Assembly (NCBI GenBank): GCA_021770615.1
Contig: JAETQR010000008.1
Span: 48,819 to 112,818, forward strand
Direction of reading: 5' to 3'
DNA: 64,000 nt
Source of the DNA: Lachnospiraceae bacterium
GTDB lineage: Bacteria > Bacillota_A > Clostridia > Lachnospirales > Lachnospiraceae
Positions 54,590-62,293 of the stretch are shown here, in pieces. The position numbers and the translations under genes were made by a program. The notes under the pieces were generated by a model. The model was not told where the DNA came from. It searched no databases and saw only the letters and a program-made list of their open reading frames with translations. Positions within the stretch are counted from its first letter, which is position 1, and every line of letters begins with the position of its first letter.

Positions 54590-55042
54590 TTACTGTTTTT
54601 TTCTTTCTGCCATTTCTCGGGCAGCATCTACTTTCATCGCATTAACTGTCAATTCGACATTTCCATTATCAGATGAATTCAACCCTTTTCTGGCACACTT
54701 CCATGAAAATTCATTGTGAGATAAACTACTTAATTTCCAAGAGGACATTTCACCATACCGGTCTAATACGTTATTTACAAGGGCTTTGGTTTCTGGCGAT
54801 ACGGTATCGCTTACGGATGAAAATAAACTGCCGCTCAAATATTCTCTTCTGACAGAAGCTAAAACAGGCCCATATTTCCAGCCTAAGAAAGGTTCATCAA
54901 ATAATACTTTTTTGTTATACATTAAGGATTCTCTTTGCACAAAATACATTAGTTTATGCATTTTCATTTCGTCCATTGGATGATTCAGGCGTCCCAGATA
55001 AGTTTGATACAAATCTTTTGCAACAGTTAATGTATTTTCCAT
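54590..55042 (-). CDS. Panacea-domain (DUF4065) antitoxin
   Basis: The 150-residue protein is a Panacea/DUF4065 domain: MKMHKLMYFVQRESLMYNKK, LFDEPFLGWKYGPVLASVRREY and a C-terminal SLSHNEFSWKCARKGL. GGGAGG precedes the ATG at 55042. It is the first gene of the pair, as expected for antitoxins, with a consensus promoter upstream and a GTAATTA/TAATTAC palindrome in the leader that suits autoregulation. Panacea proteins are established antitoxins for several toxin classes. Confidence 0.85.
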   Translation of the reverse strand: MENTLTVAKDLYQTYLGRLNHPMDEMKMHKLMYFVQRESLMYNKKVLFDEPFLGWKYGPVLASVRREYLSGSLFSSVSDTVSPETKALVNNVLDRYGEMSSWKLSSLSHNEFSWKCARKGLNSSDNGNVELTVNAMKVDAAREMAERKKQ

Positions 55043-55059
55043 AAGACTTCCTCCCTTTC

Positions 55060-55165
55060 GTAATTATCTTGTAATTACAACATATATTTTTATGTTCTTG
55101 ATTTCCTTTTTTAGATAATACACGATTTAATAGGTTTTGTCAATACGACATCGAATATTTGTTCG
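55060..55165 (-). promoter_or_regulatory. Promoter, operator palindrome and LexA-like box of the Panacea pair
   Basis: On the minus strand, TTGACA (55143-55138), 17-bp spacer and TATTAT (55120-55115) form a consensus promoter. GTAATTATCTTGTAATTAC (55060-55078) lies between the start point and the ribosome site and is a likely autoregulatory operator. CGAATATTTGTTCG (55152-55165), one base off the CGAAC-N4-GTTCG LexA box, lies just upstream of the -35. Confidence 0.65.
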
Positions 55166-55223
55166 TATGCTTCCCTATAGTTTATTATATGGAATACTTA
55201 GAAAAGTACGCATTACAATATTT

Positions 55224-56093
55224 TCATGGTTTCAGGGCAGCGAGTTCCTCCCTCTCCACATAAACACTTCCGCTCTCTCTGGCGCTCATATACCATTTCA
55301 CAAGGGTCAGGCGTCCGGTTTCGACCTCGATGCACGTAACGCAGTAAGGGTGCACACAGCAGCCGGTATTCAGGTAAGGGGAGTCTTCTTCACCGGCCAT
55401 CGGACGGTGTGTGTGGCCGGTGATCAGTATCCGGCCATATTGTCTGGCCCAGTCAGTGAGTCTCGTTTCAGATTTTTGTTTGGTCGTGTAGTTTTTGGCG
55501 GCGCTTGTGGGGTCGAGTATCCCGATCTGCTCCAATGGCTTCCACACATACCGAACAAGAAAACAGTTCACAGGCCACAGGGTAGAATTTAAAAGGGAGG
55601 CCTGGTGGCCATGGGTCAGGTAGAGGTCATGCCCGGCAGCCTGATCCCGGAGGACGATTCCGGAGTGGAACCGGATTCCGGGAAACAGGGGCTCATTGCA
55701 TTGATGGGAAGAGCAGTAATATGACGAGTATTTTTTCTTTGTAAAAGAGGCATATTTTTTTACCATATCATGATTTCCATAGATCATATAAAGACGGTCT
55801 TTCTCGTAAAACCGGGAAAGCTGCCAGAATACGTCGCTGTGTATTTCTTTGATCTGCTCCATGTTTCTGTTTTCCCAGAGTTCATCTCCATCGCCCAACT
55901 CAATATAAGTGTAACCATGCCGGTAATAGTAGCGGAGTGCGGCGAGATAGAGATGCTGGTTTTTTAGAAAATTGTCGTTGTTTGTGCCATTTCCCCTGTG
56001 ACAGTCACTAAAAAGGACATATTTACAACCGTGGTCAAGTGGCAGTACGGGTGCATTTTTAAAAGATTTGTTCAGGCGGCTCCGGCAGCTCAT
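55224..56093 (-). CDS. Metallophosphoesterase
   Basis: The 289-residue protein has the calcineurin-like metal motifs in order: FSDCHRGNG (D-x-H), YIELGDGDELWENRN (GD), MIYGNHDMVK (GNHD), LTHGHQA and ITGHTHRPM (GHTH). The group resembles YbbF/LpxH-like phosphoesterases, but no substrate can be named. It overlaps the upstream DUF4474 gene by 4 bp (ATGA), so the two are co-translated. No signal peptide; probably cytoplasmic. Confidence 0.88.
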   Translation of the reverse strand: MSCRSRLNKSFKNAPVLPLDHGCKYVLFSDCHRGNGTNNDNFLKNQHLYLAALRYYYRHGYTYIELGDGDELWENRNMEQIKEIHSDVFWQLSRFYEKDRLYMIYGNHDMVKKYASFTKKKYSSYYCSSHQCNEPLFPGIRFHSGIVLRDQAAGHDLYLTHGHQASLLNSTLWPVNCFLVRYVWKPLEQIGILDPTSAAKNYTTKQKSETRLTDWARQYGRILITGHTHRPMAGEEDSPYLNTGCCVHPYCVTCIEVETGRLTLVKWYMSARESGSVYVEREELAALKP

Positions 56094-56989
56094 TTGTTTT
56101 CTCCTTTCTTAAAGCGGTGCAGTCTCAGCATACGCCGGAAGACAAAGGGCAGATAATAATACAGATATAATACCTTGTCACAGGTGTTCTCAAATGGTCT
56201 TGTGACAAATTGGTACAGTTTGCAAAAAAGCCGGTTTTTTAACTGGACATAACCACGGTATACTTTTTTGAAAAAACATTTTTGCCGTGGAGACGAGCAA
56301 AAGCAGAAAGAAACGGTAGTAAAAAAGATTCCGATGTGGTTTATGTCATATCCCTTTAGCGTGAGAGCGTCCAGAAAAGAATCTCTCATCTCTGTGTCCG
56401 GAAAACGGATCGTGATCTCAAGCGTGAGATTTTTAGGCGAGGCAAAGTGCCCCGGTAAGAACTGTGTAAGCCACCAATGCGGGGCACCCAGATCGGAGAG
56501 AGGGCGGCCGCGCTCACACAATTCTGTATTCATAAAAAGATATTCTTCTTCTGTGGCGGCATGAAAGATCGTTTTTTTCCGGATTCCCGGGGGAACGATG
56601 GCATCTGCGTGGTAGATACCGATTTCGCTTCCGGTATTGATCCCGTACTGTCCTTTCCAGAATTCGATCAACCAGGTCTTTCCATCGTAATCAAAATAGA
56701 CTGGCTGACAGTCGAAGATCATATTAAAAAAAGGCGCCATGCGGTCGTAAATTTTGCCATAGCCGTATTGTTTCTGCCATGCGTCCTGAGTGCTGGTGAA
56801 AATTTCCTTCTGACTCATATAGCAGTAACCAAATGGTTTGGCGAGATCATTTAAAAGATGGCACTTGTAATAGGAAGACATACAGCAGATCTCCCGGATG
56901 ATCTTCTTTTTCCTCCAGTGGAAGATGAGAAGAAAAAGGATTGCGACTAATAATAGGATAAATAACAGGATATACATAACAGACCCCAT
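56090..56989 (-). CDS. DUF4474 membrane protein
   Basis: The protein of up to 299 residues has one N-terminal membrane helix (YILLFILLLVAILFLLIF) and a large domain with the DUF4474 look (AKPFGYCYMSQKEIFTST, DAWQKQYGYGKIYDRMAPFF, WLIEFWKGQYGINTGSEIGIY). An internal ATG four codons later (56977) is an alternative start, since neither has a strong site. It is coupled to the metallophosphoesterase by a 4-bp overlap. Function is unknown. A TATAAT-type -10 lies upstream near 57007 on the minus strand. Confidence 0.8.
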   Translation of the reverse strand: MGSVMYILLFILLLVAILFLLIFHWRKKKIIREICCMSSYYKCHLLNDLAKPFGYCYMSQKEIFTSTQDAWQKQYGYGKIYDRMAPFFNMIFDCQPVYFDYDGKTWLIEFWKGQYGINTGSEIGIYHADAIVPPGIRKKTIFHAATEEEYLFMNTELCERGRPLSDLGAPHWWLTQFLPGHFASPKNLTLEITIRFPDTEMRDSFLDALTLKGYDINHIGIFFTTVSFCFCSSPRQKCFFKKVYRGYVQLKNRLFCKLYQFVTRPFENTCDKVLYLYYYLPFVFRRMLRLHRFKKGENK

Positions 56990-57301
56990 TCTTTTGTTTA
57001 TTGGTTATTATATGAGGAATCCGTCGAAATGTGTCGGACACCGGAATGAATTTTTAGCAGTTGCAGCTTCCCTGGACTAGTAAGATTTGTACAGCAGCGG
57101 GTATAATTCCTGATTCAGACCCGCTTGCGCTTAAAATAAACATGTAGCGGTACAAAGGCTGCAAGGTGCCCAAATCGCACCTTATACGCAGCCTAAGATA
57201 ATATGAAGTGACCTCACATTTGCACCAACGTGGATTTACCTGTATACTAAGTTTTAGCAAAACAAAAAAACAGGAATTACCACATACAAAAGGAGGCCAC
57301 T

Positions 57302-58435
57302 ATGTATAGAATAATCAAAATCGGGATGGATGTCCATAGTAAAAATTACACACTCTGCGCAATGGAACCGGTGATCGGGGAAAAAGAACGCATTTTTGCA
57401 ACTATCCAGGTCACAGCAGATTACAAAAATATTTTACTGTTTATTGAGGATTTAAAGTTGAAGCTTGGCCTGGACAACGAATATGATATCCAATGCGGTT
57501 ACGAAGCCGGATGCCTGGGATATTCTTTGTATAACCAGCTGACAGCTGCAGGTGTAAAATGCGTGATCCTTGCCCCCACAACTATGATGACGCAGAAGGG
57601 AAAACGGGTGAAAACAGATGCAAGGGACGCCCACATGATTGCCCAGTGCCTGTCCTATGGCGGGTACCGTCCGGTCTACATCCCGACAGAAGAGGATGAT
57701 TCCGTAAAAGAATACCTTAGGATGCGGGATGACCATAAGATCACACTCAAGAAGATCAAACAGCAGATCAATGCATTCTGCCTGCGCCATGGATGCCATT
57801 ACGAAGGAACCAGATGGAGCCTCAGGCATATGAGATGGCTGAGGAAACTGGAGCTGTCCCCGCTGTACAGGGAAACGCTGGAGGAATACCTGGCGTCTTA
57901 TGATGAACAGACAGCGAAGATAGAACGCTTTGACAGAAGGATCGAGGAGCTGGCTGCCCAGAAAAGGTATAAAGAAAAGGCAGGGAAACTGGGATGCTTC
58001 CTTGGGATCAAAACCCATACCGCGCTATCCCTGATTGTGGAAACCGGGGATTTCAGCAGGTTTGCAAAGGGAAACACGTATGCAGCGTTCCTGGGGCTGT
58101 CACCAGGAGAAAATTCCAGCGGGGAGAATGTAAGTAGGACAGGGATCAGCAAAATGGGGAACAGCCACCTGAGGCGTCTGCTGACCGAAGCGGCGCAGGG
58201 CATATGCAAAGGAATGGTGGGGCATAAATCAAAAGAACTGCGGGCGAGGCAGAATGGGAACACGGCGGAAGTCATCGCCTATGCCGATAAGGCAAACATA
58301 AGGCTCAGGAGCCGGTACTACCGGTTTATACGGAATGGAAAGAAGAAAAATGTTGCGACAGCGGCAATAGCAAGGGAACTGGCGTGTTTTGTGTGGGGAA
58401 TGATGACGGACAATATCAGTTTGAAAACAGCCTGA
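57302..58435 (+). CDS. IS110/IS1111-family transposase (DEDD plus serine recombinase)
   Basis: The 377-residue protein has the N-terminal RuvC-like DEDD domain (D10 in IGMDVHSKNYTL, E68 in CGYEAG, D106 and D109 in KTDARDA), a central coiled coil (about 185-225) and the C-terminal Tnp domain with the SSG serine (S272/S273) followed by ISKMGNSHLRRLLTEAA. All key residues are present and the frame is intact, so it should be active. AAAAGGAGG precedes the ATG. Recombinases of this family are guided by a bridge RNA from their own element; a candidate lies in the 3' end. Confidence 0.95.
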   Translation: MYRIIKIGMDVHSKNYTLCAMEPVIGEKERIFATIQVTADYKNILLFIEDLKLKLGLDNEYDIQCGYEAGCLGYSLYNQLTAAGVKCVILAPTTMMTQKGKRVKTDARDAHMIAQCLSYGGYRPVYIPTEEDDSVKEYLRMRDDHKITLKKIKQQINAFCLRHGCHYEGTRWSLRHMRWLRKLELSPLYRETLEEYLASYDEQTAKIERFDRRIEELAAQKRYKEKAGKLGCFLGIKTHTALSLIVETGDFSRFAKGNTYAAFLGLSPGENSSGENVSRTGISKMGNSHLRRLLTEAAQGICKGMVGHKSKELRARQNGNTAEVIAYADKANIRLRSRYYRFIRNGKKKNVATAAIARELACFVWGMMTDNISLKTA

Positions 58436-58546
58436 GGGGGAAACAACATCACAGCCATCTGCCCGTCAAGGGTAAAATGAACTGCCGGCGCAGCCCCTGA
58501 CAACCAGGCAGTAAACGGCAGCGTTTCAGCCAGTAACAAAAAACAT

Positions 58547-58750
58547 CTGACAGCATCCGGAAGGGGCTGGGATCAATAGAAGGTTCGGGCCATCTGTGTC
58601 GGTCCTTTGTGTGCACGTAAGATCGTGATCCACGTCCTAAGATCGCAGGGCTCACGGCGGACCATTAGCCTGTTGGTAACCAATCCACGAATAACAGAGT
58701 GGCCAACTGCCGGGAACTGTTAAATCAGGGCTCCTTCCGGATGCTGTCAG
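58547..58750 (+). ncRNA. Candidate bridge RNA of the IS110/IS1111-type element
   Basis: Outer arms 58547-58567 and 58730-58750 pair over 21 bp with one G-U. Inside, GTGTCGGTCCT (58596-58606) is the reverse complement of the right target flank with core (58834-58844). CCTAAG (58636-58641) equals the left target flank with core (57192-57197). ATAACAG (58691-58697) equals the right IS end with core (58829-58835). A GTTGG/CCAAT hairpin lies in the second loop. These fit left-target, right-target and right-donor guides. The left-donor guide is not clear (ATTAGCCT at 58664 against ATTATCT). Exact RNA ends are inferred from the stem. Confidence 0.85.
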
Positions 58751-58950
58751 ACAAAAATATGGGTAATGTCAACGGGAAAAGAAAAAAGTTTGTGCCATTT
58801 AAGTTTTCCTCTTGACAAAAGTCACTTCATAACAGGACCGACACGTTTATACGGTCCTTATCAGAAATTATACCCGCTGCTGTACAAATTTTCATCCGTT
58901 CATAAGGAAGCTGCAACTGCTAAAATTTGATCCTGTGTCGGACACATTCG

Positions 58951-58979
58951 TTGATTTTTGCCGGAAGTTATGCTACAAT
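58951..58979 (+). promoter_or_regulatory. Promoter of the NifX-like gene at the edge of the palindrome
   Basis: TTGATT (58951-58956), 17 bp and TACAAT (58974-58979) start directly after the outermost arm of the palindromic element (which ends at 58950). The GTGTCGGACAC palindrome just upstream could also be an operator. Confidence 0.7.
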
Positions 58980-59050
58980 GTATGCTGATTGCAGAGTATA
59001 AGACAGCGGGAGCTGTTTCGTCACGATATAAAGAAAGGAAACCAAACATT

Positions 59051-59440
59051 ATGAAGATAGCGGTAACGTATGGGGAAGACGGTCAGGTGTTCCAGCATTT
59101 TGGACATGCAGAACATTTTAAAATATATGAATTTGGGGAGAGCGGTCTTGTGAATACAATGGTCATCGGGACAAATGGAACCGGACATGAGGCAATGGCA
59201 GGATTTCTGGCAAAGGGTGATGTAAAAGTTCTGATCTGTGGCGGTGTCGGTGAAGGGGCGATGCTGGCTCTCAGTGAGGCGGGAATCCTCGTTGTGCCGG
59301 GAGTGACGGGAGATGCGGATATGGCAGTGGCGGATTTTCTGAAAGGAATCCTTCAGCCGGATGGCGCAGCGAATTGTTCACATCACGGGGAGGGACATGC
59401 CTGTGGCGGTGGATGCGGCAGTTGCGGTGGCTGCCATTAA
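59051..59440 (+). CDS. NifX/NifB-type dinitrogenase-cofactor-like protein
   Basis: The ATG at 59051 follows AAAGG; the longer in-frame reading starts within the promoter. The 129-residue protein is a small Nitro_FeMo-Co domain (MKIAVTYGEDGQVFQHFGHA, KVLICGGVGEGAMLALSEAG) with a C-terminal tail very rich in Cys, His and Gly that could bind a metal or Fe-S cluster. There are no nitrogenase genes nearby. Such stand-alone proteins are common in anaerobes and their role is not established. Confidence 0.88.
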   Translation: MKIAVTYGEDGQVFQHFGHAEHFKIYEFGESGLVNTMVIGTNGTGHEAMAGFLAKGDVKVLICGGVGEGAMLALSEAGILVVPGVTGDADMAVADFLKGILQPDGAANCSHHGEGHACGGGCGSCGGCH

Positions 59441-59577
59441 GGCGTAGAGGCAGGGGTCAGATTGGCGCCGTTGAGCTGGTCTTTTTGTAAAAAGTGGCTA
59501 TGGACGAAATTTTGAAATGGTGTTATACTATGAAAGATTGAAAAGGCGCAGAGAACAGCGCAGAAATAAGGATAGAC

Positions 59578-60066
59578 ATGAAAAATGATGAATTGGATGC
59601 AATCGATAAACAAATATTAGAGATTTTGAAAAAAGATGCCAGGACGCCTGTGAAGGATATTGCAAAAGAGGTATTTCTCACAGCGCCCGCTGTATCAGCG
59701 AGGATAAATAATCTGGTAAAAGGACATTATATTACGGGCTTTCATGCCAGTTTGGATCCGGAATTGCTGGGCTACCATGTAAAAGCGTTTATCAATCTTG
59801 AAGTGGAGCCGAAAGACAAAAAGGAGTTTTATCCTTTTATCACAGATTGTCCGAATGTGATCGAGTGTAATTGTGTGACAGGGGACTATTCCATGCTTTT
59901 GGAGGTTTGGTTTAAGAGTACGGTAGAGCTTGATCAGTTTATAGGGGAACTTCAGATTTATGGAAGGACGAAGACACAGATCGTGTTTTCGACATGTGTT
60001 GACCATCGGGAGGTCAGCGTGCAGATGGAGGAAGATGATTATGAATATCACGATGTTGAAAGGTAA
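59578..60066 (+). CDS. Lrp/AsnC-family transcriptional regulator
   Basis: The 162-residue protein has the Lrp helix-turn-helix ([40 protein letters not shown]) and the RAM ligand domain ([20 protein letters not shown]). It overlaps panD by 26 bp, so it may regulate the pantothenate/CoA genes in response to an amino acid, but that is inferred from position. An AAGGA site precedes the ATG. Confidence 0.92.
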   Translation: MKNDELDAIDKQILEILKKDARTPVKDIAKEVFLTAPAVSARINNLVKGHYITGFHASLDPELLGYHVKAFINLEVEPKDKKEFYPFITDCPNVIECNCVTGDYSMLLEVWFKSTVELDQFIGELQIYGRTKTQIVFSTCVDHREVSVQMEEDDYEYHDVER

Positions 60067-60433
60067 GATCCACCGTGCTGTCGTTGTACAGGCGGAGCTT
60101 AATTATGTGGGGAGCATAACAGTAGATCCGGTGCTGATGAGGGCAGCCGGGATTCTGGAGTATGAAAAAGTTCAGATCGTGGATATCGAAAATGGAAACC
60201 GGTTTGAGACATATACGATTGCCGGAGAGGAAGATTCCGGGATGATCTGCCTGAATGGTGCGGCAGCAAGACAGGTTCAGGTAGGGGATCATATTATTCT
60301 CATGGCATATTGCGATATGACGCCGGAAGAGGCAGAGAACCATAAACCGAAAGTGGTATTTGTGGACGATGAAAATAAGATAAAGCGTATATCGACTTAT
60401 GAGAAGCACGGCCAGCTCGGGTTAGAGAGATGA
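60041..60433 (+). CDS. panD: Aspartate 1-decarboxylase
   Basis: The ATG at 60041 (after GGAGG) lies inside the end of the Lrp gene. The 130-residue enzyme has the self-processing site YVGSITVD, cleaved between G24 and S25 to make the pyruvoyl cofactor, and the conserved [19 protein letters not shown]. It makes beta-alanine for pantothenate. coaBC follows after 10 bp, so aspartate to beta-alanine and 4'-phosphopantetheine formation are in one unit. No panB or panC is in the window. Confidence 0.95.
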   Translation: MNITMLKGKIHRAVVVQAELNYVGSITVDPVLMRAAGILEYEKVQIVDIENGNRFETYTIAGEEDSGMICLNGAAARQVQVGDHIILMAYCDMTPEEAENHKPKVVFVDDENKIKRISTYEKHGQLGLER

Positions 60434-60443
60434 GGATGAGGAT

Positions 60444-61631
60444 ATGCTGAAAGGGAAAACGGTAGTTTTAGGGGTGACGGGAAGTATTGCGGCTTATAAA
60501 ATGGCAGGTCTGGCCAGCACATTGATCAAGTGCCACTGCGATGTGCATGTGATCATGACGAAAAATGCCACGAATATCATTAACCCGATCACATTTGAGA
60601 CGCTGACAGGGCACAAGTGTCTGGTAGATACGTTTGACCGGAATTTTAATTATAATATAGAACATGTGGCGCTTGGCGACAAAGCAGATGTTGTTCTGGT
60701 TGCCCCGGCCTCCGCTAATATCATTGGAAAGATGGCAAATGGAATCGCAGATGACATGCTGACGACGACTCTTCTTGCCTGTAAATGTAAAAAGCTTGTG
60801 GCTCCTGCCATGAATACGAATATGTATGAGAATCCGGTCGTTCAGTCTAATCTGGACAGGCTGAGACAATTTGGCATGGAGATCATCGAGCCGGATACGG
60901 GGATGCTTGCATGCCGGGCAGTCGGCAAGGGGAAACTTCCATCTGAAGACATTCTTTTGGAATATATTTTCAAAGAAATTCTTGCCCCAAAAGATATGGC
61001 AGGAAAAAAGGTGCTTGTGACAGCGGGAGCGACGAGAGAAGCGATTGATCCGGTGCGTTATATCACAAATCATTCAACAGGGAAAATGGGATATGCATTG
61101 GCGAGGGCGGCGATGTACCGGGGGGCGGAAGTGACTCTTGTGAGCGCGCCTGTAACGATCGAACCGCCGGTCTGTGTCAATGTGATCGATGTGGTGAGTG
61201 CCGGTGACATGTTTGAGGAAGTAAAGAGACTGGCGCCGGATATGGACATTATCATAAAAGCGGCAGCAGTGGCGGATTACACACCTGCCCTTTATGCCGA
61301 AGAGAAAATAAAGAAAAAAGAGACGGATACGGAGCTTGTCCTTAAGCGGACAGAGGACATTCTCGCTTATCTTGGGAGCCATCGCAGAGAGGGGCAGTAT
61401 ATCTGCGGATTTTCTATGGAAACGGAAAATATGTTAGAAAACTCAAAAAAGAAATTAGAGAGTAAGAAAGCCGATCTTATCGTTGCCAATAATCTCAGGA
61501 CAGAAGGGGCGGGATTCGGGACAGATACGAATGTCGTTACGCTCATTACAGAAGAGAAAATAACAGAGCTGCCTTGTATGTCAAAGGATGAGGTGGCACA
61601 GGCTGTTCTGGATATGATCATGAATAAATAA
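60444..61631 (+). CDS. coaBC: Bifunctional phosphopantothenoylcysteine decarboxylase/phosphopantothenate-cysteine ligase
   Basis: The 395-residue protein has an N-terminal flavin-dependent CoaC part (GVTGSIAAYKMAGLASTLIK, APASANIIGKMANGIADDML, APAMNTNMY, and the CoaC-type cysteine in GMLACRAVGKGKLP). A C-terminal CoaB part follows (VTAGATREAIDPVRYITNHS, KAAAVADYTP, and NDL-like NNLRTEGAGFGTDTN). It carries out two consecutive steps of CoA synthesis. Length is normal. Confidence 0.96.
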   Translation: MLKGKTVVLGVTGSIAAYKMAGLASTLIKCHCDVHVIMTKNATNIINPITFETLTGHKCLVDTFDRNFNYNIEHVALGDKADVVLVAPASANIIGKMANGIADDMLTTTLLACKCKKLVAPAMNTNMYENPVVQSNLDRLRQFGMEIIEPDTGMLACRAVGKGKLPSEDILLEYIFKEILAPKDMAGKKVLVTAGATREAIDPVRYITNHSTGKMGYALARAAMYRGAEVTLVSAPVTIEPPVCVNVIDVVSAGDMFEEVKRLAPDMDIIIKAAAVADYTPALYAEEKIKKKETDTELVLKRTEDILAYLGSHRREGQYICGFSMETENMLENSKKKLESKKADLIVANNLRTEGAGFGTDTNVVTLITEEKITELPCMSKDEVAQAVLDMIMNK

Positions 61632-61642
61632 AAAAGAACTCA

Positions 61643-61682
61643 ACGGGAAAGAGCTGTCGCAGAAGCGGCAGCTCTTTCCCGT
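61643..61682. terminator. Bidirectional hairpin between coaBC and veg
   Basis: Arms 61643-61660 and 61665-61682 pair over 18 bp (one G-T) with an AGAA loop. A-rich sequence on the coaBC side gives a T tract when read from the minus strand, so it fits best as the veg terminator, and it can serve coaBC too. Confidence 0.8.
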
Positions 61683-61708
61683 GAGAAAAGTAAATATAAA
61701 TTGGTTTG

Positions 61709-61954
61709 TTATGCTTTACAAAGTGTAATCTGAACATTTTTTGTCAATACATCGGTGTAACTGTATGATACTGTCTGACTCGTATTTTCAAGTTCATTTT
61801 TTACGGTAATGAGGAATATACTAGGGAATGTCTCCGTGATAACACCTTCCGTAACATCTACTTTATGTCTTCCCAAATTGCAACGTATGACCACCCTGCT
61901 ACCAATGTGCCTGCTCACCGCCTTCCGCACATTTCCAACATCTGTTTTCAACAT
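61709..61954 (-). CDS. veg: Veg family protein
   Basis: The 81-residue protein is a full-length Veg (TDVGNVRKAVSRHIGSRVVI, TEGVITETFPSIFLI, SYSYTDVLTKNVQI). In Bacillus, Veg influences biofilm matrix gene expression and is strongly transcribed. It is divergent from the SipL-like gene and has a near-ideal promoter upstream. Confidence 0.93.
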   Translation of the reverse strand: MLKTDVGNVRKAVSRHIGSRVVIRCNLGRHKVDVTEGVITETFPSIFLITVKNELENTSQTVSYSYTDVLTKNVQITLCKA

Positions 61955-62049
61955 AAATAATACCGACCTTTCTTCTGCCTTATAACGACAGATAATGTGA
62001 TGCCCTATTTCCCTTAGTATTTAACCACGATATATAGAAATACAAATAC

Positions 62050-62078
62050 ATTGTACCACATAATATAGTGTTTGTCAA
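62050..62078 (-). promoter_or_regulatory. Strong consensus promoter of veg
   Basis: On the minus strand, TTGACA (62078-62073), 17-bp spacer and TACAAT (62055-62050). Both hexamers equal those of the well-known strong Bacillus veg promoter. The leader to the veg start is about 90 nt. Confidence 0.85.
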
Positions 62079-62089
62079 ATCTTGTTATA

Positions 62090-62157
62090 AATAATGTCCT
62101 TCTGTGAAAGCCAATGTATTCCGCAAAACATAATGGCTTTCGCAGAAAGACATTATT
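62090..62157. repeat. 24-bp hairpin between veg and the SipL-like gene
   Basis: Arms 62090-62113 and 62134-62157 pair with two mismatches around a 20-nt loop. It lies just upstream of the veg -35 box. The rest of the 339-bp gap holds the veg promoter and leader and a possible sigma-E promoter near 62207. Confidence 0.8.
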
Positions 62158-62206
62158 ATTATATGCCGGAATCTCCAAATTATTCCTTCGTTTTTTTTTA
62201 TTATCA

Positions 62207-62236
62207 GGCATAACGGGATGGGGAGGAGAATATAGT
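62207..62236 (+). promoter_or_regulatory. Possible sigma-E-type promoter of the SipL-like gene
   Basis: GGCATAAC (62207-62214), 14 bp, then AATATAGT (62229-62236) partly match the mother-cell sigma-E pattern GKCATATT / CATACAMT. The match is imperfect; the expected mother-cell expression of such proteins is the main reason to list it. Confidence 0.35.
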
Positions 62237-62293
62237 TTAGTAGTGATCAATCCGTAGCCGGACTGTCCGTCCAGGCTATGATGAGGAGGGTAT

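Larger units (their letters stand above)
57198..58835 (+). mobile_element. IS110-family (IS1111-like) insertion sequence, complete
   Basis: Comparison with the uninterrupted copy at 9500-9520 fixes the ends. Left flank reads GCCTAAG then IS; right end reads IS then AGGACCG; the empty site reads GCCTAAGGACCG. Only AG (CT on the other strand) is shared, the 2-bp core expected for IS110 recombinases. Subterminal inverted repeats ATGAAGTGACC (57203-57213) and AGTCACTTCAT (58820-58830) are typical of the IS1111 branch. The element is about 1638 bp, with 104 bp before and 400 bp after the transposase gene. No flanking duplication beyond the core. Confidence 0.93.
57025..58950. repeat. Palindromic element copy 2, split by an IS110/IS1111-type element
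   Basis: The core shared with copy 1 runs 57089-57197 and resumes at 58836-58885. Its stem arms (57089-57114 and 58860-58885) pair with one mismatch. Further out, TTTTAGCAGTTGCAGCTTCC (57052-57071) is the exact reverse complement of 58906-58925, and CGAAATGTGTCGGACAC (57025-57041) nearly matches the reverse of 58935-58950. The outer arms differ completely from those of copy 1, although each copy is self-complementary. The IS sits between inner hairpins 2 and 3. Confidence 0.88.

Noticed and set aside
57054..57260. Minus-strand open frame through the left half of the palindromic element, similar to one at 9182-9628
   Set aside because: The similarity comes from the shared palindromic core; the frame crosses the IS boundary, has no ribosome site and breaks outside the core.
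58664..58671. ATTAGCCT as the left-donor guide of the bridge RNA
   Set aside because: It resembles but does not match the IS left end in the required register (ATTATCT), so it is left unresolved.
59450..59495. Terminator after the NifX-like gene
   Set aside because: A TTTTT run is present at about 59481, but I could not pair a convincing stem before it.
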